In this document: in pieces, positions 1 through 5,366 of the stretch
Layout of the letters: each line of letters begins with the position of its first letter
How positions within the stretch are numbered: the stretch's first letter is position 1
Assembly: GCA_020201485.1 (NCBI GenBank)
Contig: JAIVGT010000256.1
Coordinates: 1-6,140 of the forward strand
DNA length: 6,140 nucleotides
Direction: 5' to 3'
DNA from: Halobacteriales archaeon
GTDB lineage: Archaea > Thermoplasmatota > SW-10-69-26 > JACQPN01 > JAIVGT01
Translations under genes and position numbers: made by a program
Notes under the pieces: model-generated
Database searches by the model: none
What the model was told of the DNA's origin: nothing
Seen by the model: only the letters and a program-made list of their open reading frames with translations

Positions 1-1391
1 GCCATGCGCGCGCGCTCGCCGCCGCTGAGCATGCGCACCTCCTTGAACGCGTCCTCGCCCCGGAACAGGAAACGCCCGAGCAGGGCGCGGGCCTCGCTGT
101 CCTCCATGCCTTGGCGCGCGTCCTTCACCTCGGCGAGCAGCGTGCGGTGCGGCTCCAGACCCTCGTGCTGCTGGTCGAAGTAGCCCAGGCGCACGCCGGG
201 CGCGACGCGCACCGTGCCCTTGTCCGGCTTGACCTCGCCGTCGAGGATGCGCAGGAGGGTCGTCTTGCCCGCGCCGTTCGCGCCGACCAAGGCGACCTTG
301 TCGCCTTTCACGACCTCCAGGTCGACGTCGCTGAACAGCTTGCGCCCCTGGAAGCTCTTCGCCACGCCCTCCAAGCTCAGGACCTCGTTGCTGCTCTTGT
401 GGCTGGCCTCGAAGCGCAGGCGCATGGCCTTCTTGCTCGACTGGTTCGCCCGGTCGGGGATCTCGTCCATCTGCCGCTTCGCCGTCTCCAACCGCGTCGC
501 CTTGCTCTGCGCCTGGGCGTCGAACCGGTTGCGGCGCTTGATCTCCTGGATGATGGCGAGCTGCCGCTCCAGCTCCGCGCGGTCGCGGCGCTTCTTCGCA
601 TCGAACGCCGCCTGCAGGTGGGCGCGCTGCTCGCGGTACGCTGAGTAGTTGCCCTCCCACTCGTAGACCTTCTTCTCCGTGACCTCCAGCACCTTGCTGC
701 ACGTGTTGTCGAGGAGGTACTTGTCGTGGGCGCTGAGCAGCACCGCGGCCTTGCACGAGCGCAGCAGTTCCTCGACCCACTCCACGGTCTCGATGTCGAG
801 GTGGTTCGTCGGCTCGTCGAGCATCAGCACGTCGGCCTGCTCGTAGCGGGCGAGGGCGCGCGCCAGCAGCACCTTCGTCTTCTGCCCGCCGCTGAGCGCC
901 CCGAACGGGCGCTGCAGGTCCTCCTCCGTGATGCCGAGGTCGTTGAGGATGGGGTTGTCGATGGCCTGGCCCTTCGCCCGCTCCTGGGCGAGCGCGGCCT
1001 GCAGCTCGCCGTAGCGCTGCATGATGGCGTTGCTGTCCGGCTGGTCCCAGAAGCCCGGCTCGGCCATCTGCGCCTCGATGGTGGCGCAGTCCTGCTCCAG
1101 GCGCTGCATCTCGACTGTCGGGGCCTTGAGGACCTCGGCCGCGAGCTGGTCCGGGGCCACATCCGGGATCTGGGGCATGTAGCCGACGCGCGCGCCCTCG
1201 CGCACCGCCACCTCGCCCAGCTCCGGCTGGTACACGCCAGCGATGAGGCGGAACAGCGTGCTCTTGCCGGAGCCGTTCGGCCCGACGATGGCGCACTTCT
1301 CGCCCTCGTACACGACGAAGTTCGCGTGGTCGAGGATGTGGTGCGCGCCGAACGCCTTGCAGACGTTGTTCCCAGCGACGAGGGGCTTCAA
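1..1391 (-). CDS. ABC-F family ATPase (partial; C-terminus outside window)
   Basis: Soluble twin-ATPase protein of the ABC-F family. Members bind the ribosomal E site and act on translation or protect the ribosome from antibiotics; they do not transport. The 463 visible codons show, in order: Walker A GPNGSGKST (37-45), signature LSGGQ (166-170), Walker B DVLMLDE (187-193) and switch His222. Next comes a charged inter-domain linker rich in Arg, Lys and Glu (about 245-330, including KATRLE), which is the P-site tRNA interaction segment. The second domain has Walker A GANGAGKTT (370-378) and signature LSGGE (455-459). The second Walker B and C-terminus lie beyond position 1. No transmembrane segment is present, as expected for ABC-F. 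The only usable start in frame is TTG at 1391, because no ATG or GTG exists between it and the xseB region. It begins 35 nt after the xseB stop, so co-transcription with xseAB is likely. The subfamily (EttA, Uup, YdiF or resistance type) cannot be told. Confidence 0.93.
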   Translation of the reverse strand, partial: MKPLVAGNNVCKAFGAHHILDHANFVVYEGEKCAIVGPNGSGKSTLFRLIAGVYQPELGEVAVREGARVGYMPQIPDVAPDQLAAEVLKAPTVEMQRLEQDCATIEAQMAEPGFWDQPDSNAIMQRYGELQAALAQERAKGQAIDNPILNDLGITEEDLQRPFGALSGGQKTKVLLARALARYEQADVLMLDEPTNHLDIETVEWVEELLRSCKAAVLLSAHDKYLLDNTCSKVLEVTEKKVYEWEGNYSAYREQRAHLQAAFDAKKRRDRAELERQLAIIQEIKRRNRFDAQAQSKATRLETAKRQMDEIPDRANQSSKKAMRLRFEASHKSSNEVLSLEGVAKSFQGRKLFSDVDLEVVKGDKVALVGANGAGKTTLLRILDGEVKPDKGTVRVAPGVRLGYFDQQHEGLEPHRTLLAEVKDARQGMEDSEARALLGRFLFRGEDAFKEVRMLSGGERARM

Positions 1392-1426
1392 CGGGAGGCC
1401 ATGCGGCTCCGGGACTTGAGCGTTGC

Positions 1427-1651
1427 CTACCCGGGGACCAGCTCCGGGGCCTCGCGCAGGCTGCCGTCCTCCTGGAGCAGCTGGACGCGCAGCCGCGCCT
1501 GGTCGAGCCGTTGGCGGAGGTCGCGGACGAGCGCCACGCCTTGCTCGAAGCGCTCCAGCGCCTGTTCGAGCGGCAGGTCGCCTTCCTCCAGCGCTCGCAC
1601 CACCTGCTCCAGCTCTCCCAGCTTGGCTTCGAACGCACCCGTGCCCGTCAT
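1427..1651 (-). CDS. xseB: Exodeoxyribonuclease VII small subunit
   Basis: Small helical subunit of exonuclease VII. Several copies bind the coiled-coil of each large subunit to form the active enzyme, which degrades single-stranded DNA to oligonucleotides in both polarities. The 74-residue product has the family hallmarks: FEAKLGELEQVVRALEEGDL (7-26), then LEQALERFEQGVALVR (28-43) and a Leu/Arg/Gln-rich helix to about residue 60. Length is typical (about 60-85). The ATG overlaps the xseA stop as ATGA, which implies translational coupling and near-equal synthesis. A GGTGGTGG stretch just upstream, inside the end of xseA, may act as ribosome binding site. The last 14 residues are a non-helical, Pro/Gly-containing tail. 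This gene lies inside a longer open frame on the same strand that continues through xseA; that longer frame is a shadow. Confidence 0.95.
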   Translation of the reverse strand: MTGTGAFEAKLGELEQVVRALEEGDLPLEQALERFEQGVALVRDLRQRLDQARLRVQLLQEDGSLREAPELVPG

Positions 1652-2862
1652 GCCACCACCACGTCCCGCTCCCCGTCCGCCAACCGGACCTGCGCGCGCT
1701 CGCCCGGCGGGAGCTGCGCGACCTGAGTCGCGACACGGCCTTGCACGCTGACGATGGCGTAGCCGCGTCCCAGGGTGCGGAGGGGAGAGTAGGAGTCGAG
1801 GAGCAAGCCCTGCTGCCCGGCAGCATCCTCGGCCGCCTGGACGCGGCGCGCGGCAGCGCGTGGGAGCAGGCGGGCCGCATCCTCGACGCGGGCGCGCCAC
1901 TGCTCGAGCAGACGGAGGGGCTGGCGCAACGCAGCGCGGTCCGCGAGGCGGGTGACGCGATGCTCGTCGGAAGCGAGGCTCGCCTCCAAGGCGAGGACGC
2001 AGCGGCCGAGGAGGTCGTGGATGCGTCCGCGGGCCTGCGCGGCATCCGGGGCGACGAGCTGCGCGGCTGCGCTCGGCGTCGCTGCCCGGGCGTCGGCGAC
2101 GAAGTCGCTGATGGTGACGTCGGTCTCGTGGCCCACGGCGCTGACCACGGGGAGGCGCGAGGCATGGATGGCGCGCGCCACCGGCTCCTCGTTGAACGCC
2201 CACAGGTCCTCGATGCTCCCGCCGCCGCGCGCCAGGACGAGCACGTCCGCGGCGTCGTGGCGGTTGAACAGGCGGATGGCCTGCGCCACCTCCTGGCTCG
2301 ACCCCTCGCCCTGGACGCGCACGCCGCGCACGACGACGTTCGCCAGGGGCCAACGGTGGCTCAGGACGCGCAGCACGTCACCGAGCGCCGCTCCTTGCAG
2401 GCTCGTGACCACGCCGATGCGGGCTGGGCACGGTGGGAGGTCGCGTTTGCGCTCGGGCGCGAACAAGCCTTCGCGCTCCAGGCGCTCCTTCAACTGCTCG
2501 AAGGCCAGGTGCAGCGCGCCGCGACCGGCAGGATGGACCTCGTCGGCGTAGAGCTGGATGCGGCCTTTGGGCTCGTAGAAGGTCACGCGGCCGCGGACGA
2601 CCACGGCCAGGCCTTCCTCGATGCGGAACGGGAGGCGCTCGGCCTCCGTGCGCCACATGACGCACGGCAGCTCGGCGTGCGTGTCCTTGAGCGTGAAGTA
2701 CACGTGGCCGCGTGCGTGGACGTTGCTCACCTCGCCGCGCACCCAGAGCAGGCCGAGGTCGGGCTCATGCTCGAGCAGGTGCCGCACTTGGCGGCAGACC
2801 TCGTACACGCTGCGCACAGGGCCTTGCGTGGGCGGAAGGATGCGGGCCGCCGGAGCGCTCAC
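1648..2862 (-). CDS. xseA: Exodeoxyribonuclease VII large subunit
   Basis: Catalytic subunit of exonuclease VII, a metal-independent, cytoplasmic single-strand DNase used in mismatch repair and DNA damage processing. From GTG 2862 it is 404 residues. There is an N-terminal OB-fold for DNA binding (about 17-112, with LLWVRGEVSNVHARGHVYFT). The catalytic core holds RGGGSIEDLWAFNEE (212-226) and SAVGHETDVTISDFVADARA (241-260), followed by ATPSAAAQL. A Leu/Arg/Ala helical segment (about 275-350) would bind XseB, and the family's C-terminal signature SPLRTLGRGYAIV is at 359-371. Length is at the low end of the usual 400-460, mainly because the coiled-coil is short. The frame stays open upstream. 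I chose GTG 2862 because it leaves 16 residues before the OB-fold, as in relatives; ATG 2979 would add 39 low-complexity residues and enter the divergent control region. No Shine-Dalgarno precedes GTG 2862. Confidence 0.95.
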   Translation of the reverse strand: MSAPAARILPPTQGPVRSVYEVCRQVRHLLEHEPDLGLLWVRGEVSNVHARGHVYFTLKDTHAELPCVMWRTEAERLPFRIEEGLAVVVRGRVTFYEPKGRIQLYADEVHPAGRGALHLAFEQLKERLEREGLFAPERKRDLPPCPARIGVVTSLQGAALGDVLRVLSHRWPLANVVVRGVRVQGEGSSQEVAQAIRLFNRHDAADVLVLARGGGSIEDLWAFNEEPVARAIHASRLPVVSAVGHETDVTISDFVADARAATPSAAAQLVAPDAAQARGRIHDLLGRCVLALEASLASDEHRVTRLADRAALRQPLRLLEQWRARVEDAARLLPRAAARRVQAAEDAAGQQGLLLDSYSPLRTLGRGYAIVSVQGRVATQVAQLPPGERAQVRLADGERDVVVA

Positions 2863-2906
2863 GCAGGGGAAGGGGCGGTCGTGGCCCAAGTCCGTTTCCG
2901 GGGGAG

Positions 2907-2950
2907 GGGACCGAAAACCGAACCTACTCCGGGATGCGCTCCTCGGTCCC
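2907..2950. repeat. Inverted repeat GGGACCG / CGGTCCC
   Basis: Perfect 7-bp arms, GGGACCG at 2907-2913 and CGGTCCC at 2944-2950, are separated by 30 bp. With a one-base bulge the match extends outward to GGAGGGGACCG / CGGTCCCTCC (10 pairs). The arms flank the A-rich part of the divergent control region. A tandem ACCGAA repeat with a 7-nt period (2910-2915 and 2917-2922) starts inside the left arm. This could be an operator with two half-sites about 37 bp apart centre to centre, or a chance dyad in GC-rich DNA. Confidence 0.4.
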
Positions 2951-2963
2951 TCCTTTGTACTAG

Positions 2964-2987
2964 CCCGCGCGACGAACATCGTGCGGG
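2964..2987 (+). other. RNA hairpin in the oxidoreductase leader
   Basis: CCCGCGCGA (2964-2972) can pair with TCGTGCGGG (2979-2987), giving a 9-bp stem with one G-U pair and a six-base loop CGAACA. It lies 23 nt before the TTG 3011 and 53 nt before the GTG 3041 candidate starts, so it would fall in the mRNA leader if transcription starts near the T-rich patch at 2952-2961. There is no U-run behind it, so it is not a standard intrinsic terminator. A role in mRNA stability or translation control is possible but unproven. Confidence 0.35.
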
Positions 2988-3040
2988 ACTGAGCGGCTGG
3001 AAACCCGGTCTTGAAGGCCTGGGGGCGCGTTGGCACCAGC

Positions 3041-3736
3041 GTGATCGCCCGCTGCGAGGTCCTCGCCAACGCGCGCCAGACCCCCACGACCCACAGCATC
3101 CGCATCGCGAAGCCGCGCGGCTTCGAGTTCGCGCCCGTCCAGTTCTGCGGCCTGGAGCTGTTCACGCCCGAGGGCGGCATCGAGTACCCGATGAGCCTGG
3201 CCTGCTCCCCGACGAAGCCCTACTTGGAGTTCGGCGCGCGCGTCGCGAGCGGCTCCGTGTGGAAGCGCACCTTCGCCGCGCTGAAGCCGGGGGACGAGGT
3301 GGAGATCGACGGGCCCTACGGCCACTTCGTGCTCGACCCGAAGAGGCCCGCGGTCCTCATCGCCGGCGGCATCGGGATCACGCCCCTCAAGGGCATGGCG
3401 GAGTTCGCCACGGACCAGAAGCTCCCCATCGACGTCCGCCTCGTGTACAGCAACGGCAGCGCGGCCGAGATCGCGTACAAGGTGGAGCTCGATGCGCTGG
3501 AGAAAGCCAACCCGCGCTTCCGCGTCACCCACACCGTCACGCGCGACCCCTCGTGGAAGGGGCGCCGCGGTCGCATCGACCGAGCGCTGTTGGAAGAGGC
3601 CAGCTCCGGCCTCGGGGAGCCGATGTACTACCTGTGCGGCCTGCCGCAGATGGTCGAGGACATGGTCGAGACCCTCAGGGCGATGCGCGTGCCGGCCGCG
3701 CGCGTGCGCTACGAGGAGTTCTGGGGCTACGAGTGA
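3041..3736 (+). CDS. Ferredoxin-reductase-like FAD/NAD(P)-binding oxidoreductase
   Basis: Stand-alone two-domain flavoprotein of the ferredoxin-NADP reductase superfamily. It would pass electrons between NAD(P)H and an unknown partner in the cytoplasm. From GTG 3041 it has 231 residues. The N-terminal FAD barrel has EYPMSLACSP at the FAD site (48-57), GSVWKR (71-76) and GDEVEIDGPYGHF (84-96). The C-terminal nucleotide domain has VLIAGGIGITPLKGM (105-119), LVYSNGS (134-140), YYLCGLPQMVEDMV (196-209) and the terminal EEFWGYE that closes the family fold. No iron-sulfur motif is fused, so an external carrier is expected. Two departures stand out: the usual Arg of RxYS is Tyr, and CGPP is CGLP. 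TTG 3011 (10 extra residues) is the alternative start; neither has a good Shine-Dalgarno. The 3' end overlaps the convergent PAP2 gene by 62 bp. Substrate and partner cannot be named. Confidence 0.9.
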   Translation: MIARCEVLANARQTPTTHSIRIAKPRGFEFAPVQFCGLELFTPEGGIEYPMSLACSPTKPYLEFGARVASGSVWKRTFAALKPGDEVEIDGPYGHFVLDPKRPAVLIAGGIGITPLKGMAEFATDQKLPIDVRLVYSNGSAAEIAYKVELDALEKANPRFRVTHTVTRDPSWKGRRGRIDRALLEEASSGLGEPMYYLCGLPQMVEDMVETLRAMRVPAARVRYEEFWGYE

Positions 3737-4361
3737 ACCACGCCTCCGGCAGCGCGAGGCCCAGACCGCCCACGGCGAGCCCGAGCCCGAAGCCCGCGAG
3801 GATGTCCGTCAGGTAATGGACCCCCAGGGCGAGCCGGCTCACGCCGATGAGCAGCACCCACGCCAGCCCCACCGCGACCAAGCCCAGGGTCGCTCGATGG
3901 CGGTGCCCTCGCCGGATGAGCCAGACGACGACGCAGGCGAGCAGCGCAGCGGTCGCGGTGTGCCCGCTGGGGAAGCTGCCGGCGAGCTCCAAGAGCCCGG
4001 CATCGGCCGGCCGCGGCCGCGCGACCAGGAGCTTCGCGGCCGCGACCACGGTCTGCAGCACCAGCACCAGGACCGCGACGCGCCACGCCGCGTGCCGGCG
4101 GCCGCGCCACCAGAGCAGCACGACGATGGCGGTGAAGAGCGGGGCCATGACGGCGACGCTCCCGAGCCAGCTCACGTCGCCGAGCACCGCCCGGCTCGCG
4201 CCGCCGACCTGCTGCGCGACGTGCGCCGCGGCCGAGTCGAGGTGGACCAGCTCCTCTTCCGGGCCATGCTCAAGCACGTCTTCCGCGACGGCGCCGAATA
4301 GGAGCGCGCCCGCCAGGCCGACGAGCAGCCACGCGGGTTCGTCCGGCCAGCGCCCGGCCAT
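3675..4361 (-). CDS. PAP2-family membrane phosphatase
   Basis: Integral membrane phosphatase of the type 2 phosphatidic acid phosphatase family. Relatives remove phosphate from lipid phosphates such as undecaprenyl diphosphate, phosphatidic acid or polyprenyl phosphates. The 228-residue product has all three signatures: KLLVARPRP (K110 to P118, the KX6RP motif), PSGH (131-134) and SRLALGVHYLTD (175-186, the SRX5HX3D motif), with catalytic His134 and His182. About six hydrophobic segments are visible (near 11-27, 67-85, 92-110, 135-149, 157-174, 187-204). A basic, Pro/Arg-rich tail follows. ATG 4361 is preferred because GAGG sits 6 nt upstream; the in-frame GTG 4406, directly abutting the glycosylase stop, would add 15 residues and lacks a ribosome binding site. 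It probably shares a transcript with the glycosylase. The last 62 bp lie over the end of the oxidoreductase gene. Lipid substrate unknown. Confidence 0.93.
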   Translation of the reverse strand: MAGRWPDEPAWLLVGLAGALLFGAVAEDVLEHGPEEELVHLDSAAAHVAQQVGGASRAVLGDVSWLGSVAVMAPLFTAIVVLLWWRGRRHAAWRVAVLVLVLQTVVAAAKLLVARPRPADAGLLELAGSFPSGHTATAALLACVVVWLIRRGHRHRATLGLVAVGLAWVLLIGVSRLALGVHYLTDILAGFGLGLAVGGLGLALPEAWFTRSPRTPRSARARPARASP

Positions 4362-4367
4362 GCCCAG

Positions 4368-4371
4368 CCTC
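4368..4371 (-). promoter_or_regulatory. Ribosome binding site deciding the PAP2 start
   Basis: GAGG is read on the minus strand at 4371-4368, with a 6-nt spacer before ATG 4361. No comparable site precedes the alternative GTG at 4406, so this favours the shorter 228-residue product. Confidence 0.55.
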
Positions 4372-4406
4372 GGGACGGGGCAACCTTGAGGGCTGCGGGA
4401 CGCCAC

Positions 4407-5033
4407 CTAACGGAGGCCGGGCTCCTTCGCCCCGTCCAGGCTCTTCCACATGTACCACGCGGCTGCGCTGCGGTAGGGTTTCCACGGCTCGGCAACCCGC
4501 TGCATGCGGCTCGTCGCGGGCAGGCTCTTCTGGCCCAGCAAGCGCTGCACGCCCTTGCGCACGCCGTAGTCCCCGACCGGCCACACGTCCGCCCGGCCGA
4601 GGGAGAAGATGAGGAACATCTCCGCCGTCCAGCGGCCGATGCCGTGCAGCTGGGTGAGCTCCTCGATGACCTGCTCGTCCGCGGCGCGCGCCAGCCGCGC
4701 GAAGTCCACCTCGCCGCCATGGACCGCGTTGCCGAGCCCGATGAGGTACTTCGCCTTCGCCGGGCTGACGCCGCACGCGCGCAGGTCCGCGACCTTCGCC
4801 GCGGCCAGCTCCTCCGCGCCGGGGAAGCGTCCGCCGTAGCGCTGCCGGACGCGGTTCGAGATGGCCGCCGCTGCGCTGCCGGCGAGCTGCTGGTACAGGA
4901 TGCTCTCCGCCAAGGCGCGGAACCGGTCGCGCTGGATGGGCACGCGCGCCGGGCCGTAGCGCTGCACGAGCGGCGCGAGGCGCGGGTCCGCGCGGGCGAG
5001 GTGCGTGTCGTGCCCGGGCCAGGGCTGGGCCAT
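4407..5033 (-). CDS. AlkA-like HhH-GPD DNA glycosylase (DNA-3-methyladenine glycosylase type)
   Basis: Base-excision repair enzyme of the helix-hairpin-helix GPD superfamily, closest in motif to DNA-3-methyladenine glycosylase II (AlkA). It would flip out and remove alkylated purines, leaving an abasic site. In 208 residues it shows FRALAESILYQQLAGSAA (38-55, the conserved entry helix), LRACGVSPAKAKYLIGLGNA (84-103), the HhH hairpin LHGIGRWTAEMFL (129-141) with its conserved Trp136, and the catalytic stretch VWPVGDYGVRKG (150-161) with Asp155. There is no C-terminal four-cysteine iron-sulfur cluster, which argues against Nth/MutY. The N-terminal AlkA domain is absent, as in short bacterial and archaeal forms. 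ATG 5033 is chosen over an in-frame upstream start at 5090, which would add 19 residues without motif. No clear Shine-Dalgarno is present. The stop is followed 45 nt later by the PAP2 start. Exact lesion range is unknown. Confidence 0.92.
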   Translation of the reverse strand: MAQPWPGHDTHLARADPRLAPLVQRYGPARVPIQRDRFRALAESILYQQLAGSAAAAISNRVRQRYGGRFPGAEELAAAKVADLRACGVSPAKAKYLIGLGNAVHGGEVDFARLARAADEQVIEELTQLHGIGRWTAEMFLIFSLGRADVWPVGDYGVRKGVQRLLGQKSLPATSRMQRVAEPWKPYRSAAAWYMWKSLDGAKEPGLR

Positions 5034-5057
5034 GGCGCGCCCACGCGGCGCGGGCAG

Positions 5058-5062
5058 AAAAA
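5058..5062 (-). terminator. T-run between the zinc-ribbon and glycosylase genes
   Basis: Five T on the minus strand (TTTTTCT reading into 5057) stand out in this GC-rich DNA. They lie 59 nt after the zinc-ribbon stop and 24 nt before the glycosylase ATG. Two readings are possible: a T-run terminator for the zinc-ribbon transcript, as in archaeal termination, or part of a TATA-like promoter element for a leaderless glycosylase mRNA. The sequence cannot separate them. Confidence 0.3.
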
Positions 5063-5100
5063 GGTTGGGCCGGCGGGTGGGGCCGAGCACCTGGGCTCTC

Positions 5101-5115
5101 CGCCCCTCCGGGGCG
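5101..5115 (-). terminator. GC-rich hairpin after the zinc-ribbon gene
   Basis: A perfect 6-bp stem (CGCCCC with GGGGCG) and a three-base loop lie 6 nt past the zinc-ribbon stop codon. On the minus strand it is followed by GAGAGCCC rather than a U-tract, so it is at best a weak intrinsic terminator or an mRNA-end stabiliser. Short GC stems like this are common by chance in such DNA. Confidence 0.25.
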
Positions 5116-5121
5116 CGTCGC

Positions 5122-5301
5122 TCAGCGCGGCGGGTCGGCCACGAGGCGGGCTCCGGCGGGCGGCGTGTCCGGGAAGGCCCCGGTCAGGAGGTCGAGCACG
5201 TCCACGTACGCTCCGCACGCCTTGCACCGGCGCTTCGGCCCGAGGAAGGGCGCAAGGGCGCGGGCGTTGCAGTGCGGGCAGACCTTGAGGTTCGTTCCCA
5301 T
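5122..5301 (-). CDS. Small zinc-ribbon protein (hypothetical)
   Basis: A 59-residue protein with one zinc ribbon: CPHC (Cys8, Cys11) and CKAC (Cys26, Cys29), 14 residues apart, with Arg/Lys (KRR, 23-25) just before the second knuckle. This four-cysteine pattern would bind one zinc ion. The remainder (AYVDVLDLLTGAF, then a Pro/Ala tail) shows no domain I recognise. Zinc ribbons of this size act in nucleic-acid binding or protein contacts, but no function can be assigned. ATG 5301 is supported by AAGGTGG ending 7 nt upstream. The frame stays open for another 52 codons upstream, but that extension crosses the divergent control region and adds no motif. The start codon lies in the loop of a possible hairpin (5290-5306). 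The next gene downstream on this strand is the glycosylase, 88 nt away. Confidence 0.75.
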   Translation of the reverse strand: MGTNLKVCPHCNARALAPFLGPKRRCKACGAYVDVLDLLTGAFPDTPPAGARLVADPPR

Positions 5302-5306
5302 CGAAC
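5290..5306 (-). repeat. Inverted repeat enclosing the zinc-ribbon start codon
   Basis: On the minus strand GTTCG (5306-5302) and CGAAC (5294-5290) can form a 5-bp stem with the 7-nt loop ATGGGAA. The start codon is the first three bases of the loop. The ribosome binding site lies outside the stem. The stem is short, so it would be only modestly stable. Confidence 0.4.
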
Positions 5307-5308
5307 GG

Positions 5309-5315
5309 CCACCTT
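5309..5315 (-). promoter_or_regulatory. Ribosome binding site of the zinc-ribbon gene
   Basis: AAGGTGG is read on the minus strand with a 7-nt spacer before ATG 5301, one mismatch from AAGGAGG. It is the best Shine-Dalgarno in the window and supports the short 59-residue product over a longer upstream start. Confidence 0.6.
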
Positions 5316-5366
5316 GGACAGATGCAGGCGTCCCACGCGCAAGGCTTTGCTGACACCACGCGCCAA

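Larger units (their letters stand above)
2863..3040. promoter_or_regulatory. Divergent control region between xseA and the oxidoreductase gene
   Basis: No gene is supported here. The stretch separates genes transcribed away from each other, so it must carry both promoters. It contains local A/T-richer patches at 2914-2926 and 2952-2961 (TTTGTACTA), the most plausible places for core promoter elements in this GC-rich setting. Neither matches a bacterial -35/-10 pair or an archaeal BRE/TATA convincingly. It also holds an inverted repeat (2907-2913 with 2944-2950) and a hairpin (2964-2987), listed separately. Promoter positions are inference. Confidence 0.5.

Noticed and set aside
726..1751. 341-codon plus-strand open frame
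   Set aside because: It is antisense to the ABC-F Walker and signature motifs. The repetitive Leu/Arg/Ala/Val content has no recognisable fold.
2863..3040. tRNA or other structured RNA gene in the divergent gap
   Set aside because: No T-loop GTTCRA box with matching acceptor and anticodon arms is present; only the single hairpin at 2964-2987 forms.
2863..3180. N-terminal extension of XseA to an upstream ATG at 3180 or 2979
   Set aside because: The 3180 extension would overlap the oxidoreductase's FAD domain, and both extensions add low-complexity residues before the OB-fold. GTG 2862 gives the usual spacing.
1423..3816. 797-codon open frame on the plus strand
   Set aside because: It runs antisense to xseA and xseB, which carry full family motifs. 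Its product is Ala/Arg/Gly-rich low complexity with no domain, as expected for a GC-rich shadow frame.
4172..5359. 395-codon minus-strand open frame
   Set aside because: It is out of frame with the glycosylase, zinc-ribbon and PAP2 genes on the same strand, which have clear motifs. Its product is a Ser/Arg/Ala run typical of shadow translation.
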